The notes: generated from the sequence alone by a model not told the origin. A stretch of 42,756 bases of DNA from Deltaproteobacteria bacterium (GCA_020444165.1 JAHLLK010000052.1:1-42756); one strand, 5' to 3'; positions 24,855 to 35,832 are shown, counted from the first letter of the stretch. Made by a program: numbers and translations.

Positions 24855-26057
24855 CTACAACCGAGACAGTACCACCCGGCCGCCCTGGATCACCAGGCTC
24901 ACGGCCTCGGACCGGGCCAAAAGGGCCACCCCCTCCCGGGGGTCGCCGTCCAGGGCCGTAAGATCGGCCTCATATCCGGGGGCCAGGCGGCCCAGGGTGT
25001 GGCCCAGGCCCAGGGCCAGGGCCGCGTGCACCGTGGCCGCCCGCAGCACCTCCAGGACCGGGAGGCCCTCGGCCGCCAACAGCACCGCCTCCTGCAAGTT
25101 CTCGCCATGGCGATTGCCCGGGGTGCCGGCGTCGGTGCCCAGGCAGACTTTCACCCCCAGGGCCCGGGCCAGGGCCAGGCTCTCCCGGTGGGCCTGCTCC
25201 CCGGCCTCGGATTTCAAAACCGCCTCGGCCGAGAGCCCGCCCGCCACTCCCAGGCGGCGGATCTGGTGCCCGGCCGCCAGGGTGGGCACCAGGGGGATGC
25301 CCTGGCGGGCCATCAGCTCCGCCGCTTCCTGGCAGAGGAAGGTGCCGTGCTCCACGCTGTCGATGCCGGCCCGCACCGCGTTCAGGATGCCCTCCCGCCC
25401 GTGGGCGTGGGCGGCGGTGCGCTTGCCGGCCCGGTGGGCCGCGGTGATGCCGGCGGCCAGTTCCTCCCGGGTGAGTTGGGCCGCGCCCACCGTGGTGCCC
25501 GGGGTCAGCACCCCGCCGGTGGCCATGAACTTCACCTGGTCCACCCCGGCTTTCAGCTCGGCCCGGGCGGCCTTGACCACTTGGTCAGGTCCATCGGCCT
25601 CCCGCCCGGCCAGGGACCAGCCGTGCCCGCCGGTCATGCAGATCACCCGGCCGGCGGACACGATGCGCGGGCCGGCCAGCCGGCCGGCCGCCACCGCCCC
25701 CCGCAGCGCCTGGGTCACGTCGGCCCGGCCGCCCAGGTCCCGCACCGCGGTGACCCCGGCCCGGAGGGTGGCCGCGGCGTGGTGGGCGGCCAGGAGGGTC
25801 AGCTCCGGCAGGCTGGGCCGGCTGATGGCCTCGGTGGGCTCGGGCGAGGCGTCCAGGCAGAGGTGCACGTGGGCGTCGATGAAGCCCGGCCCCAGATAAC
25901 GCCCCTCCAGGTCCAGCACCCGGGCGCCCGGGCCAGGGGCCAGTTCCTCCGGTCCGGCCGCCACGATGACCCCGTCCCGCACCAATACCTGCCCCGGGGA
26001 GTGGAACTCCTCGCCCGTGAACAACAACGCTCCCCTGAGCAACAACTCTCCCGGCAC
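24855..26057 (-). CDS. Metal-dependent amidohydrolase (imidazolonepropionase/prolidase-like)
   Basis: 400-aa TIM-barrel amidohydrolase. The first metal pair is His63-Val-His65 in FIDAHVHL. KFMATGG supplies the bridging lysine region, AHAHGREG and DSVEHGTFL give the other metal histidines, and GTDAGTPGNRHGENL the catalytic aspartate. The C-terminal part (LAPGYEADLTALDGDP, VIQGGRVV) rebuilds the small beta domain. This layout matches the Xaa-Pro-dipeptidase/imidazolonepropionase-like branch whose natural substrates are often N-acyl amino acids or cyclic amides. The start is a GTG. No histidine-degradation gene is near, so HutI itself is unlikely. Confidence 0.87.
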   Translation of the reverse strand: MPGELLLRGALLFTGEEFHSPGQVLVRDGVIVAAGPEELAPGPGARVLDLEGRYLGPGFIDAHVHLCLDASPEPTEAISRPSLPELTLLAAHHAAATLRAGVTAVRDLGGRADVTQALRGAVAAGRLAGPRIVSAGRVICMTGGHGWSLAGREADGPDQVVKAARAELKAGVDQVKFMATGGVLTPGTTVGAAQLTREELAAGITAAHRAGKRTAAHAHGREGILNAVRAGIDSVEHGTFLCQEAAELMARQGIPLVPTLAAGHQIRRLGVAGGLSAEAVLKSEAGEQAHRESLALARALGVKVCLGTDAGTPGNRHGENLQEAVLLAAEGLPVLEVLRAATVHAALALGLGHTLGRLAPGYEADLTALDGDPREGVALLARSEAVSLVIQGGRVVLSRL

Positions 26058-26256
26058 CGCCTGAGCCTTCTCTCTCCCCGGAGCCGGGGGGCCGGCCGGG
26101 AAGGCTGGGGTAAAGAGTAAAAGGCGGGGGCCCGGGACGCCGCCCCGGGGCCAAAGACTCCCGCCGCCGGCTATTGTAGCAAGAGCGGCGGCGGATTTCT
26201 TGTGCGACCGGCCGGCAAGCGCCGCGGGCCCAGGTCAAGGGCCAGGGAGGCGGCGG

Positions 26257-27060
26257 TCACCCGGCCAAAAAGCGGATCACCTCCGGATAGGCCACCGGGT
26301 CGTGTTGCAGGAACAAATGCCCGCCCTCGAAAACCTGGAGTTCTGCCCCGGGGATGCTCCGGGCCAGGGCGGCCAGGTTGTCCGGCGGGCAGATCAAGTC
26401 ATAGCGCCCCCCGCACACCAGCGTGGGGGCCTTGATCTCCGGCAGGCGGTTGTAGGTGTCGTGGAGCTGCCGGGCCTCCAGTTGGCGTCGGACCCCCACC
26501 GCCCGGCCCGGTTCGCCGGCCCCCACCTGCCAGCGGGTCAGGAAACGGTCCACCAGGGCCTGGAACTCTCCGGGGTGGGCTTCCTGCCAGGCCGCGTCGC
26601 GGCGGGAGTCGTCCAGCTCCACCATGCGCCGGGCCCGCTCCGCCGGGGTCAGCCCAGCCAGCTCGTGCAGGGGATAGGAGGCGCCGCCAAAGCCGCCGGA
26701 GCTGCAGCAGGCCAGGGCCAGGCGCTCCACCTGCTCCGGATGCCGGAGGGCCAGCTCCTGGGCCACCATGCCGCCAAAGGAAACCCCCAGCACCCGGGCC
26801 GAGGGCCAGCCCACGGCCGCCAAAAGCCCCGCCGCGTCGTCGGCGTAGCCCGCCATGCTGTAGGGCCAATCCGGGCGGGCCGACTGGCCCAGGCCCCGCT
26901 GGTCCAGGGCCAACACCGTGAAATGCCGGGGCAAGGGCGAGTCGAAGATGTTGGGCGACTGGCGCAGGTCGTCACCGGTCAGGCCCAGGTACAACAGCCG
27001 GGGGCCCTCCCCCGCGATATCATAGTAGAAGTTCAGATCACCCAGATTGGCGAAGGGCAT
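26257..27060 (-). CDS. Alpha/beta hydrolase
   Basis: 267-aa hydrolase with catalytic triad Ser94 (GVSFGGMVAQ), Asp221 (GGRYDLICP) and His248 (FEGGHLFLQ). The front part (DIAGEGPRLLYLGLTGDDLR, then VLALDQRGLGQSARPD) is typical of the 3-oxoadipate enol-lactonase/haloperoxidase-like group. An AAGGAG motif lies about nine bases before the ATG. It is the first gene of the minus-strand run, separated by 199 bp from the amidohydrolase and divergent from clpB. The substrate cannot be assigned. Confidence 0.88.
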   Translation of the reverse strand: MPFANLGDLNFYYDIAGEGPRLLYLGLTGDDLRQSPNIFDSPLPRHFTVLALDQRGLGQSARPDWPYSMAGYADDAAGLLAAVGWPSARVLGVSFGGMVAQELALRHPEQVERLALACCSSGGFGGASYPLHELAGLTPAERARRMVELDDSRRDAAWQEAHPGEFQALVDRFLTRWQVGAGEPGRAVGVRRQLEARQLHDTYNRLPEIKAPTLVCGGRYDLICPPDNLAALARSIPGAELQVFEGGHLFLQHDPVAYPEVIRFLAG

Positions 27061-27111
27061 GAGCGCATTCTCCTTGCGGCCGGGGTTGGCGGGCGGGGCG
27101 GGCCGCCTTTA

Positions 27112-27194
27112 AAAGAGGAAGATGTGGGGGGAAGGACCTTTTTTTGAAAAACAGGTCCTTCCCCCCACACCCCCCTTACCCCAAAAAACTTCAT
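27112..27194 (-). repeat. Hairpin repeat element, copy 6
   Basis: Stem 27123-27139 pairs with 27153-27169, interrupted by a T-C mismatch (27140/27152) and then closed by T and A tracts. The right flank CCCCAAAAAACTTCAT is the minus-strand reading of the conserved ATGAAGTTTTTTGGGG end. Unlike most copies it lies in a divergent gap (upstream of both the alpha/beta hydrolase and clpB), where it cannot be a terminator of a neighbouring gene. Confidence 0.9.
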
Positions 27195-27254
27195 ATTATT
27201 CATAGTGATGAGCAATAGTCTCATCTTCGCAGCTTAATTTCTGCCGGCAACGGA

Positions 27255-27420
27255 CCAGCGGCAACCGAGAGGCGTAGCTGAAGCCGCGTCGAGGTTGGAG
27301 CGCAGTCGCGAGCGCAGCCGGGCGCCCGGTTTTCATGGAATCACCGGGCTACCCCCATCATAAGGCAAAACCCCCTTGCCGCTGGGAAAAGACTCCTTTT
27401 CCCTCCAGAATGCCCTGGAG
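27255..27420 (+). ncRNA. Candidate structured RNA leader upstream of clpB
   Basis: CCAGCGGCAA (27255-27264) pairs perfectly with TTGCCGCTGG (27376-27385), enclosing about 110 bases that hold further helices: CAACC/GGTTG (27262-27266/27293-27297, competing with the outer stem by three bases), a GCGC/GCGC hairpin near 27301-27316, the self-complementary CCGGGCGCCCGG near 27318-27329, and CCCGGT/ACCGGG. Two further hairpins follow directly: an 8-bp stem 27384-27391/27396-27403 and a 6-bp stem 27403-27408/27415-27420. The strand is inferred from clpB, which starts 130 bases downstream. I can match it to no known riboswitch or RNA family, and found neither a CIRCE element nor a convincing sigma-32 promoter. 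Confidence 0.45.
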
Positions 27421-27549
27421 CCTGTTTCGTCACGCGAGCTGGTGAGTTAGCTTCAAAAATACCCCGGCGGATTGGTTGACTTCCCGCCAGCGATGCTTAC
27501 TTTTTCTTATGAATTCCCGACATAAACCATCCGGTGGGAGAAGCCGTAG

Positions 27550-30138
<2,589 letters not shown>

Positions 30139-30182
30139 CACGGAAGGGGAATTAGTCTCTCCTCCTCCCAATTGCTACCCCA

Positions 30183-30212
30183 CCCGGGAGCCGCTGGCGG
30201 CTTCCGGGTTTT
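30183..30212 (+). terminator. clpB terminator
   Basis: CCCGGGAGCCGC (30183-30194) pairs with GCGGCTTCCGGG (30197-30208, one G-T wobble), followed by TTTTCTTT. It lies 45 bases after the clpB stop. Between it and repeat copy 7 (30213-30388) I see no gene or other signal. Confidence 0.88.
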
Positions 30213-30388
30213 CTTTGCCCCCAGCCTGGCCGGCACTCAGCGGGAACCAAACGGGCCATCTATTGAGATGAAAGCGTCCCGAGGAGGAGTTACCACGGCG
30301 GGAGGCCGGCCCCAGGATTGTGTCGGATCATTCCCGCCACGACTGGAGAAGACTTTTGTGCAAATTCAAGCTCAAGCTCAGAAGAACT

Positions 30389-30487
30389 ATGAAGTTTTTT
30401 GGGGGATGGGGGGTGTGGGGGGAAGGACCCTTTTTTTCAAAAAAGGGTCCTTCCCCCCACATCTTCTCTTGCTCCGACAAACTCCCG
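30389..30487 (+). repeat. Hairpin repeat element, copy 7
   Basis: ATGAAGTTTTTTGGGGGATG, then GGGGGGTGTGGGGGGAAGG, opens a 23-bp perfect stem at 30414-30436/30439-30461 (loop TC). The trailing CTCCGACAAACTCCC runs up to the rimO stop codon, antisense to rimO. The stretch 30388-30442 is identical, base for base, to 42702-42756. Confidence 0.95.
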
Positions 30488-30489
30488 CC

Positions 30490-31806
30490 TCAAACCAATA
30501 CGGCTTCCAGATCGTAATCGTGGCTTTTGGTGATGCGGGCGGTGACCAGGGAGCCGGGGGTGGCCGCGCCGTCGGTGATCAGCACTTCGCCGTCCACCTC
30601 CGGGGCCTGGAAGGCGGCGCGGCCGTGGCGCACCAGTTCGCTTTCCGGGTGGGGGCCCAGGTAGAGGATCTCCTGGCGGCTGCCCTTCAAGGATTTCAGG
30701 TGCGCCCGGGAGAGCCGGCGCTGCAACGCCATGATCCGGTGGGCCCGTTCCTGGGCCGCCTGGCGGGGCGGGTGGGGGAGGCGGGCGGAGCGGGTGCCGG
30801 CCTCGGGGCAATAGGGGAACACGCCCAGGTGGTGAAAGCCGGTCTCGGCCACGAAGTCGTACAGGGTCTGGAAGGCGGCCTCGTCCTCGCCGGGGTGGCC
30901 CACCAGGAGCGTGGTGCGGAAGATCGCCTCCGGGAGGGTCTGGCGGATGGCCACCAACAGCCCCCGGAGCTGGCGGCCCGTGCGGCGGCGGCCCATGAGC
31001 TGCAGCACCGGGTCGGCCAGGTGCTGCAGGGGCAGGTCGAAATAGGGCAGAACCTTGTCCGCCGCGGCCATGGCCCGCACCAGCTCCAGGTCCAGGTAGT
31101 CGGGGTGCAGATAGAGCAGCCGGATCCAGGCCAGGCCCTCCACCTGGTCCAGGGCCGCCAGGAGGCGGGCCAGGCCGTGGTCCAGGCCCAGGTCGGCCCC
31201 GTAGGCCGTGAGGTCCTGGGCCACCAGGTTGATCTCCTTGACCCCGGAGGCGGCCAGGAGCCGGGCCTCGGCCACCACCTCGCCCAGGGGCCGGGAGCGT
31301 AGGCGGCCGCGGATGGCCGGGATGGTGCAGAAGGCGCAGCGGCGCTCGCAGCCGTCGGCCACCCGCAGGTAGGCCCAGCCCGGGCCGGTGGAGAGGTGGC
31401 GGGGGGCCGTGGCCTCCAGGCAGGAAAGGGGCGGCGAGAGGGCCAGGCGGGATTCCGGCGGGGCGGCCAGGTGGGTGAGCAGGCGGGGCAACTCGCCCGG
31501 CCCCACCAACAGGGTGGCCTCGGGCAGGCTCTTGGCCAGCTTCTTGCCGTAGCGCCCCACCAGGCAGCCCACCACCACCAGGCGTTGGCCCGGCTCGCGG
31601 TCGTGGGCCAGCTCCAGCACGGCCTCCAGGGATTCCTCCACCGCGGGCTGGATGAAACCGCAGGTGTTCACCACCAGGAGCTCGGCCGCGGCCGGCTCCG
31701 GCACGGCCACGTAGCCCGCGCTGGTGAGCAGGCCGGCCAGGTGCTCGCCCTCCACCAGGTTCTTGGCGCAGCCCAGGTTCAACAGGTAGAAATGCCCAGG
31801 GTTCAT
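30490..31806 (-). CDS. rimO: Ribosomal protein S12 methylthiotransferase
   Basis: 438-aa radical SAM enzyme that adds a methylthio group to the conserved aspartate of ribosomal protein S12. The N-terminal UPF0004 domain ligates one 4Fe-4S cluster through Cys13, Cys49 (VVNTCGF) and Cys81 (VVGCLVG). The radical SAM domain has CX3CX2C at Cys153, Cys157 and Cys160 in DGCERRCAFC. The C-terminal TRAM domain reads HGRAAFQAPEVDGEVLI. DLPLQHLADPVLQLMGR is typical of RimO/MiaB; RimO is preferred over MiaB by its NLGCAKNLVEGE start. The ATG at 31806 overlaps the stop of the membrane protein gene (ATGA), so the three-gene unit is translationally coupled. Confidence 0.93.
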   Translation of the reverse strand: MNPGHFYLLNLGCAKNLVEGEHLAGLLTSAGYVAVPEPAAAELLVVNTCGFIQPAVEESLEAVLELAHDREPGQRLVVVGCLVGRYGKKLAKSLPEATLLVGPGELPRLLTHLAAPPESRLALSPPLSCLEATAPRHLSTGPGWAYLRVADGCERRCAFCTIPAIRGRLRSRPLGEVVAEARLLAASGVKEINLVAQDLTAYGADLGLDHGLARLLAALDQVEGLAWIRLLYLHPDYLDLELVRAMAAADKVLPYFDLPLQHLADPVLQLMGRRRTGRQLRGLLVAIRQTLPEAIFRTTLLVGHPGEDEAAFQTLYDFVAETGFHHLGVFPYCPEAGTRSARLPHPPRQAAQERAHRIMALQRRLSRAHLKSLKGSRQEILYLGPHPESELVRHGRAAFQAPEVDGEVLITDGAATPGSLVTARITKSHDYDLEAVLV

Positions 31807-32780
31807 GACCAGCTCTTGACGAGGTAAAGGTCTATGAGGTGGCACATGACCAGGCTGAAGGCCAGCCCGGCCAGGCCCAGGACCCAGAGGAGCCAGGCCG
31901 GGGGCCGGGGCAGGAATTCCCGGTCATGGTCCGCGGCCTCCCAGCCGCGCCCGCCCCGCAAAAGCCCCAGGGTAGCCGTGAAAACATAGCATTCCACCGC
32001 AAAGGGGGCAAACCCCAGGTAGCCGGCCAGGGGCATGGCGAAGATGCGGGGCTCGGCCAGATAGGGGATGGTGTAGCGCCAGCGGGCGAGGGCCGGCCAG
32101 TTGCCGGACTCCCACACGACACCGCAAATGAGCCCGGCCAGGAGCAGCCGCACCAGGGGCGAGAGGTCGCCCCGCTCCCAGGCGGCCATGAGGCTGGGGA
32201 GACCCTGGCGATAGTTCAGGGGCTCCAGCAGGAAGAACAGGGCGAGCCACACCAGGGGGAAGAACAGCCCCGGCCAGGCCAGCGGCAGGACCAGGCCCGC
32301 CAGGCCCGTGGCCAGGCACCAGCCCCGCCAGGAGCGGCCCAGCCGCAGGGGGCGGACGTTATGGCCCCAGCGGAGGCCGCCGTCCCCCTTGGCGCCGTAC
32401 ACCGTGAGCAGTTCGTAGGTTTCCAACACCCCGGGCAGGACGGTGGCGTAGGAGAGGAAGGCCAGGGGCCAGCGGAGCCAAATCTGGCGGGGCACGCCCA
32501 GGTACTCCCAATCGGCCAGGCGCAGGTTCACCGCTTCCCAGGCGAACCAGAACACCACGCTGGCCCCGGCCAGGAACCAGAAGGTGCGCCGCCGGTCGAT
32601 CCACAGGGAGTTGCCGGCGTGGCGCTGCACCTGGCTGTCCACCAGGAAGATGTAGCTCCACCACAAGAGCGGGTAGAACCACACCTTGACCCAGGTCACC
32701 CCCAGGGCCGCGCCGCCCAAGGCGCCCACCAGGACCGCCAGGGGCGCCAAGGCGTGGAGGTTGGGCGAAAAGCGCGCCAT
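31803..32780 (-). CDS. Polytopic membrane protein of unknown function between the TtuA-like and rimO genes
   Basis: 325-aa integral membrane protein with about eight predicted helices (for example around 10-30, 66-85, 101-124, 151-190 as a pair, 208-228, 247-273 and 293-320). Conserved-looking polar motifs sit at membrane edges: FAWEAVNLRL, VWESGNWPALARWRYTIPYL and FAMPLAGYLGFAPFAVECY. I recognise no named family. Its start is one base after the stop of the tRNA thiolase gene, and its stop overlaps the rimO ATG, so it is embedded in an operon of two sulfur-transfer enzymes. Whether it has a part in sulfur or metal supply is speculation from that position. Confidence 0.75.
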   Translation of the reverse strand: MARFSPNLHALAPLAVLVGALGGAALGVTWVKVWFYPLLWWSYIFLVDSQVQRHAGNSLWIDRRRTFWFLAGASVVFWFAWEAVNLRLADWEYLGVPRQIWLRWPLAFLSYATVLPGVLETYELLTVYGAKGDGGLRWGHNVRPLRLGRSWRGWCLATGLAGLVLPLAWPGLFFPLVWLALFFLLEPLNYRQGLPSLMAAWERGDLSPLVRLLLAGLICGVVWESGNWPALARWRYTIPYLAEPRIFAMPLAGYLGFAPFAVECYVFTATLGLLRGGRGWEAADHDREFLPRPPAWLLWVLGLAGLAFSLVMCHLIDLYLVKSWS

Positions 32781-32781
32781 C

Positions 32782-33774
32782 TCAGGCCGGGGGCTCGGGG
32801 CGGGCGCGGCGGGGCCGGGGCGGCCTTTCCGCCTCGGGCAGCCAGGCCGCGGGGTTCTCGGCCTTTTTCTGGGCGGTGGTGGCCAAAAGCCGGCAGGTGG
32901 TGCAGAGGTCGTCGCTCAGGGTGGGCTGGCCGCAACTGGGGCAGCGTTGCTCCGGCAGCGGCGCGGCCGGCGGCCCGTCCTTGGCCCGCAGGAAACAGAG
33001 GTAGAAGTCGCTCATGGTGCCGGGCATTTTTTCTTCCAGATAGCGCATGGCTTCCTGGTAGTAGGGCAGCGTGGCGCCCTTGCTCTTGGGGCACTTGCCC
33101 TGGGCCACGGGCAGCTCGTGGGTCAGGGCGTAAGCCATGATCTCCGGGCCGGAGAGCCGGCACAGGGGTTTTATCTTCTTGGCGAAACCGGCGCCGCTGG
33201 CCGCCAGCACCGGCCACTGGGCGTCCAGGTAGTTCTGGTGGCGGTGGAGCATGTTGCCCAGCAGCCGGCCGGCCTCGTCGTCCAGTTGGTGGCCGGTGGC
33301 CAAAACCTCGAAGCCCAGCGCCAGGGTGAGGCGGTTCAGGTAGTAGCGCTTCAGGGTGCCGCACACCGAGCAGAACTGGCGCCGGTTGGCCCGCACCACC
33401 TCGGCGATCTCGTGGCCGGCCAGGGTGGGCAGGTGGAACACGTGCAGGGGCCGGTCCAGGCGGCGGGCCATCTCCTGGCTGGCCTCCAGGGAGGCCTGGC
33501 CGAAATCGCCCAGGCCCAGCTCCAGGTGCAGGCCCTCGGCCGGGTGGCCCAGGTCCAAGAGCACCTTCCACAGGGCCAGGGAGTCCTTGCCGCCGCTGAT
33601 GGCCACCAGGACCGGCTGGCCCGGGGTCAGCATCGCGAATTCCTTCAGGGCCTTGGCGGTCTGGCGCTGGAAGAAGACGTCCAGGCAGTCGTCGCAGAAG
33701 TGCACGTGATGACAGGGGAAACGGTGTCGGGCGGGCCCGCGGCAGCGGGTGCATTTCATGCCGGGATCGGTCAT
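32782..33774 (-). CDS. TtcA/TtuA-family tRNA 2-thiolation enzyme
   Basis: 330-aa PP-loop ATPase expected to thiolate a uridine or cytidine in tRNA. The P-loop SGGKDS is at 60-65. An N-terminal zinc finger uses Cys8, Cys11, Cys27 and Cys30 with a His-rich CHHVHFC stretch. The catalytic Fe-S cluster cysteines appear as Cys135 and Cys138 (FCSVCG) plus Cys228 (GKCPKSK), and a C-terminal zinc finger uses Cys278, 281, 291 and 294. Two terminal zinc fingers around a three-cysteine core match the TtuA/NcsA branch more than proteobacterial TtcA. TtuA-type enzymes take sulfur from a ubiquitin-like carrier, none of which is visible here. I start at the ATG at 33774; the Lys/Cys-rich start a few codons later (33759) is an alternative. 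First gene of the rimO operon. Confidence 0.88.
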   Translation of the reverse strand: MTDPGMKCTRCRGPARHRFPCHHVHFCDDCLDVFFQRQTAKALKEFAMLTPGQPVLVAISGGKDSLALWKVLLDLGHPAEGLHLELGLGDFGQASLEASQEMARRLDRPLHVFHLPTLAGHEIAEVVRANRRQFCSVCGTLKRYYLNRLTLALGFEVLATGHQLDDEAGRLLGNMLHRHQNYLDAQWPVLAASGAGFAKKIKPLCRLSGPEIMAYALTHELPVAQGKCPKSKGATLPYYQEAMRYLEEKMPGTMSDFYLCFLRAKDGPPAAPLPEQRCPSCGQPTLSDDLCTTCRLLATTAQKKAENPAAWLPEAERPPRPRRARPEPPA

Positions 33775-33861
33775 GCTTCTGGCTTCCGGGGCGAGGGCGG
33801 GGGCCGGAGGCCCAGGCCCAGCCGAATTTATATTAAATTCCAGGGGAATACGAAAAAAGGC

Positions 33862-33891
33862 AAAAAAAAAGCCCGGCGCGCCGATTTTTTT
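33862..33891. terminator. Symmetric terminator-like hairpin
   Basis: An A9 tract (33862-33870), the 10-bp palindrome CGGCGCGCCG (33874-33883) and a T7 tract (33885-33891) give a hairpin with a T run on either strand. It lies 90 bases upstream of the tRNA-thiolase start, in the divergent gap with the sigma factor, so on the minus strand it could attenuate the rimO operon if that transcript starts farther out. Confidence 0.5.
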
Positions 33892-34472
33892 CTTGACCGT
33901 CCCGGACATTTTAAAATAAAGTAGCGTTTTAGCGCCTCGTGGCTCGCGAAAAAGCCCGAAGCGCCAAAGCGAAAAGGCGCCGTAAGATGAACAAACATAA
34001 CATATATCCCGCCAAAGGGCCAACCCCTCCCCGGCAAAAAAGCTGTTGTTGCCAGGGGAAGGGCGTTTTTGCCCCAGCGGGAGCCACGGCCGGCGCCTCT
34101 GCCCACACGAAAACCGGGGAGAGGCTGACGCCCCGGGCCTTTCGTGAGCCGGGGCCGGGTCCGGCCCCGCAAACTTGCACCCCAGTCGGGGGCCGGAACG
34201 AAGGGGCGGCAGCGCCTCATCCGCCGGAGGGACCCCAGGAAATTTAATTACCTTTCCGGGCTTGCATCTCCCCCAGGGGTACTTAACCTCTTATCTAGGG
34301 AAAAAGCAGGCTCGGGAGAGGCATTTTTCCTGGTTTTTTGCTGAAAACTTTTTTTTCATAAGATGCGGGCCCGGTGCCCGTCCTTATTCCCAAAAATTGA
34401 ATACGCGGGCGGCCGGTCGTACGGGCCGATTGCCAAGTACGGAAAACCCAAGCTAAATCGGAAATTTCCTCC
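33892..34472. other. Long non-coding gap before the sigma factor gene
   Basis: This 580-bp stretch is markedly more AT-rich than its surroundings near 33900-34010 and 34250-34470. It contains a 9-bp stem GGGGCCGG/CCGGCCCC near 34150-34169 and several smaller hairpins, but no open frame with coding character. A regulatory leader for the sigma factor or an undetected small RNA would fit. Confidence 0.45.
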
Positions 34473-34528
34473 ACAGATCGCCCAGGGATAAAAAATATAC
34501 ACATCCACTAAATTTGGATGCGATCTGT
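34473..34528 (+). promoter_or_regulatory. Nested inverted repeat in the sigma-factor leader
   Basis: ACAGATCGC (34473-34481) is mirrored perfectly by GCGATCTGT (34520-34528), with an inner CATCC/GGATG pair (34502-34506/34516-34520) and an AT-rich stretch GGATAAAAAATATAC between. It ends 72 bases before the sigma-factor ATG. The AT-rich middle could contain the -10 region, in which case the arms would be operator half-sites; as RNA it forms a stem-loop. Confidence 0.5.
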
Positions 34529-34600
34529 ACAGGGAGGTCACCCAACCGCCCAGCTCCCAGGGGGGGGCGAAGACGGGGTACATCGGAAGGGGTGATTATC

Positions 34601-35689
34601 ATGGCGGAGAGCCGTGAGGAAAAGGTCATGGATCAAGGTCTGGATACGCCGGTCACCTATTTTAAGGAAGTCGAGGGACGCGAGCTTCTGACGCCGGAGC
34701 GGGAGTTGGCCCTTGGTAAAACCATTCAAGAGGGCCGTAACGAGATCCTCAACAAGAGTCTGGAGATCATCCGCAGCTTCGGGGACACGCTCGATACCTG
34801 CCGGAGGATCGAAGACTGGTTGGAGGACTCGCACAAGTCTCCCCTGTCGGTGGAAGATGTCATGGCTGAGGCCAAGGACATGGTGCACCGTTGCGCCGCC
34901 CGGCTCAGGAAGGAAAAGCCCGATGTGGACCAGCTGGTGGCCGACATCGAGCGCGCCCGCAGCGAGGTGGAGAACGCGGTGCAGGAGATGGTGGAAGCCA
35001 ACCTGCGGCTGGCCGTGTCCATCGCCAAGAAGTACACCTTCCGGGGCCTGTCCTTTGCCGACTTGATCCAGGAAGGCAACATCGGCCTCATGAAGGCGGT
35101 GAACCGCTATGACTACCGGACCGGTTACCGGTTCAGCACCTTCGCGTCCTGGTGGATTCGGCAGACCATCAGCCGGGCCATCTACGACCAGGCCCGCACC
35201 ATCCGCATCCCGATCCACCTCTTGGAGCTTCGCTCCAAGTACTTCCGGGTGTACTACGGCCTCCTGAAGGAGCTGGGCCGCGAGCCCACCCCCAAGGAAG
35301 TGGCCGAAAAGGTGGGCATCGACGAGGACAAGGTGAAGGAAATCGTCAACCTGACCCTGGACTCCACCAGCCTGGAATCCCCGGTGGGCGACGACGGCGA
35401 CGAGTTGGGCGACTTCATCGAGAACAAGGACGCCGAGTGCCCCTTTGAGAAGGTGGGCGAGTCCGAGATGCACGTGCACCTGGAATGCGCCCTGGATTCC
35501 CTGGACGCCCGCGAGCGCCGCATCCTGGAGATGCGTTTCGGCCTGGGCGACGAGGACGAGCACACCCTGGAAGAGGTGGGCCAGGTGTTCCACCTTTCCC
35601 GCGAGCGGGTGCGCCAGATCGAGAAGAAGGCCTTGCAGCGCCTGCGCCACCCCCAGTGGCGGCAGACCCTGGAAGACCACGTGCTGTAA
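34601..35689 (+). CDS. Sigma-70 family factor, group 2 (RpoS/RpoD-like)
   Basis: 362-aa RNA polymerase sigma factor. Region 1.2 is at about 14-45 ([19 protein letters not shown]), a helical insert of about 80 residues follows, then region 2 (about 130-205: [38 protein letters not shown] and [19 protein letters not shown]), region 3 ([17 protein letters not shown]) and region 4 with the [23 protein letters not shown] at about 323-342. There is no region 1.1, so it is not the primary RpoD but a group-2 factor, probably for stationary phase or stress. AAGGGG eight bases before the ATG at 34601 fixes the start. The leader carries a nested inverted repeat and is long, pointing to regulation. Confidence 0.9.
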   Translation: MAESREEKVMDQGLDTPVTYFKEVEGRELLTPERELALGKTIQEGRNEILNKSLEIIRSFGDTLDTCRRIEDWLEDSHKSPLSVEDVMAEAKDMVHRCAARLRKEKPDVDQLVADIERARSEVENAVQEMVEANLRLAVSIAKKYTFRGLSFADLIQEGNIGLMKAVNRYDYRTGYRFSTFASWWIRQTISRAIYDQARTIRIPIHLLELRSKYFRVYYGLLKELGREPTPKEVAEKVGIDEDKVKEIVNLTLDSTSLESPVGDDGDELGDFIENKDAECPFEKVGESEMHVHLECALDSLDARERRILEMRFGLGDEDEHTLEEVGQVFHLSRERVRQIEKKALQRLRHPQWRQTLEDHVL

Positions 35690-35707
35690 GCCTGCCACGC
35701 CGAGAAC

Positions 35708-35730
35708 AAAAACGCCGGGTTGCCCCGGCG
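35708..35730 (-). terminator. Terminator for the mntP unit (minus strand)
   Basis: On the minus strand CGCCGGG (35730-35724), loop GCAA, CCCGGCG (35719-35713) and then TTTTT (35712-35708). It sits about 100 bases after the mntP stop and back to back with the sigma-factor terminator. Confidence 0.75.
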
Positions 35731-35734
35731 CGCG

Positions 35735-35763
35735 ACGCGGCTCCCTCGGGGGCCGCGTTTTTT
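35735..35763 (+). terminator. Sigma-factor gene terminator
   Basis: ACGCGGCTCC (35735-35744), loop CTCG, GGGGCCGCGT (35749-35758, one G-T wobble), then a run of six T ending at 35763. It lies 46 bases after the stop codon. Confidence 0.85.
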
Positions 35764-35832
35764 ATTTGGGGCGGAGGCTGCGAAGAAGCCGCCAAGGGAT
35801 TGGCCGGTCCGGAACCGAGGGCGGGCCGGGAC

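Noticed and set aside
27196..27549. Heat-shock control (CIRCE or sigma-32 promoter) before clpB
   Set aside because: CCCCATCA at about 27353 resembles a sigma-32 -10, but no matching CTTGAA-like -35 is at the right distance and no CIRCE repeat is present.
33939..34247. Small gene in the gap before the sigma factor
   Set aside because: The Arg/Lys-rich product has no recognisable motif or ribosome binding site, and the frame crosses several hairpins.
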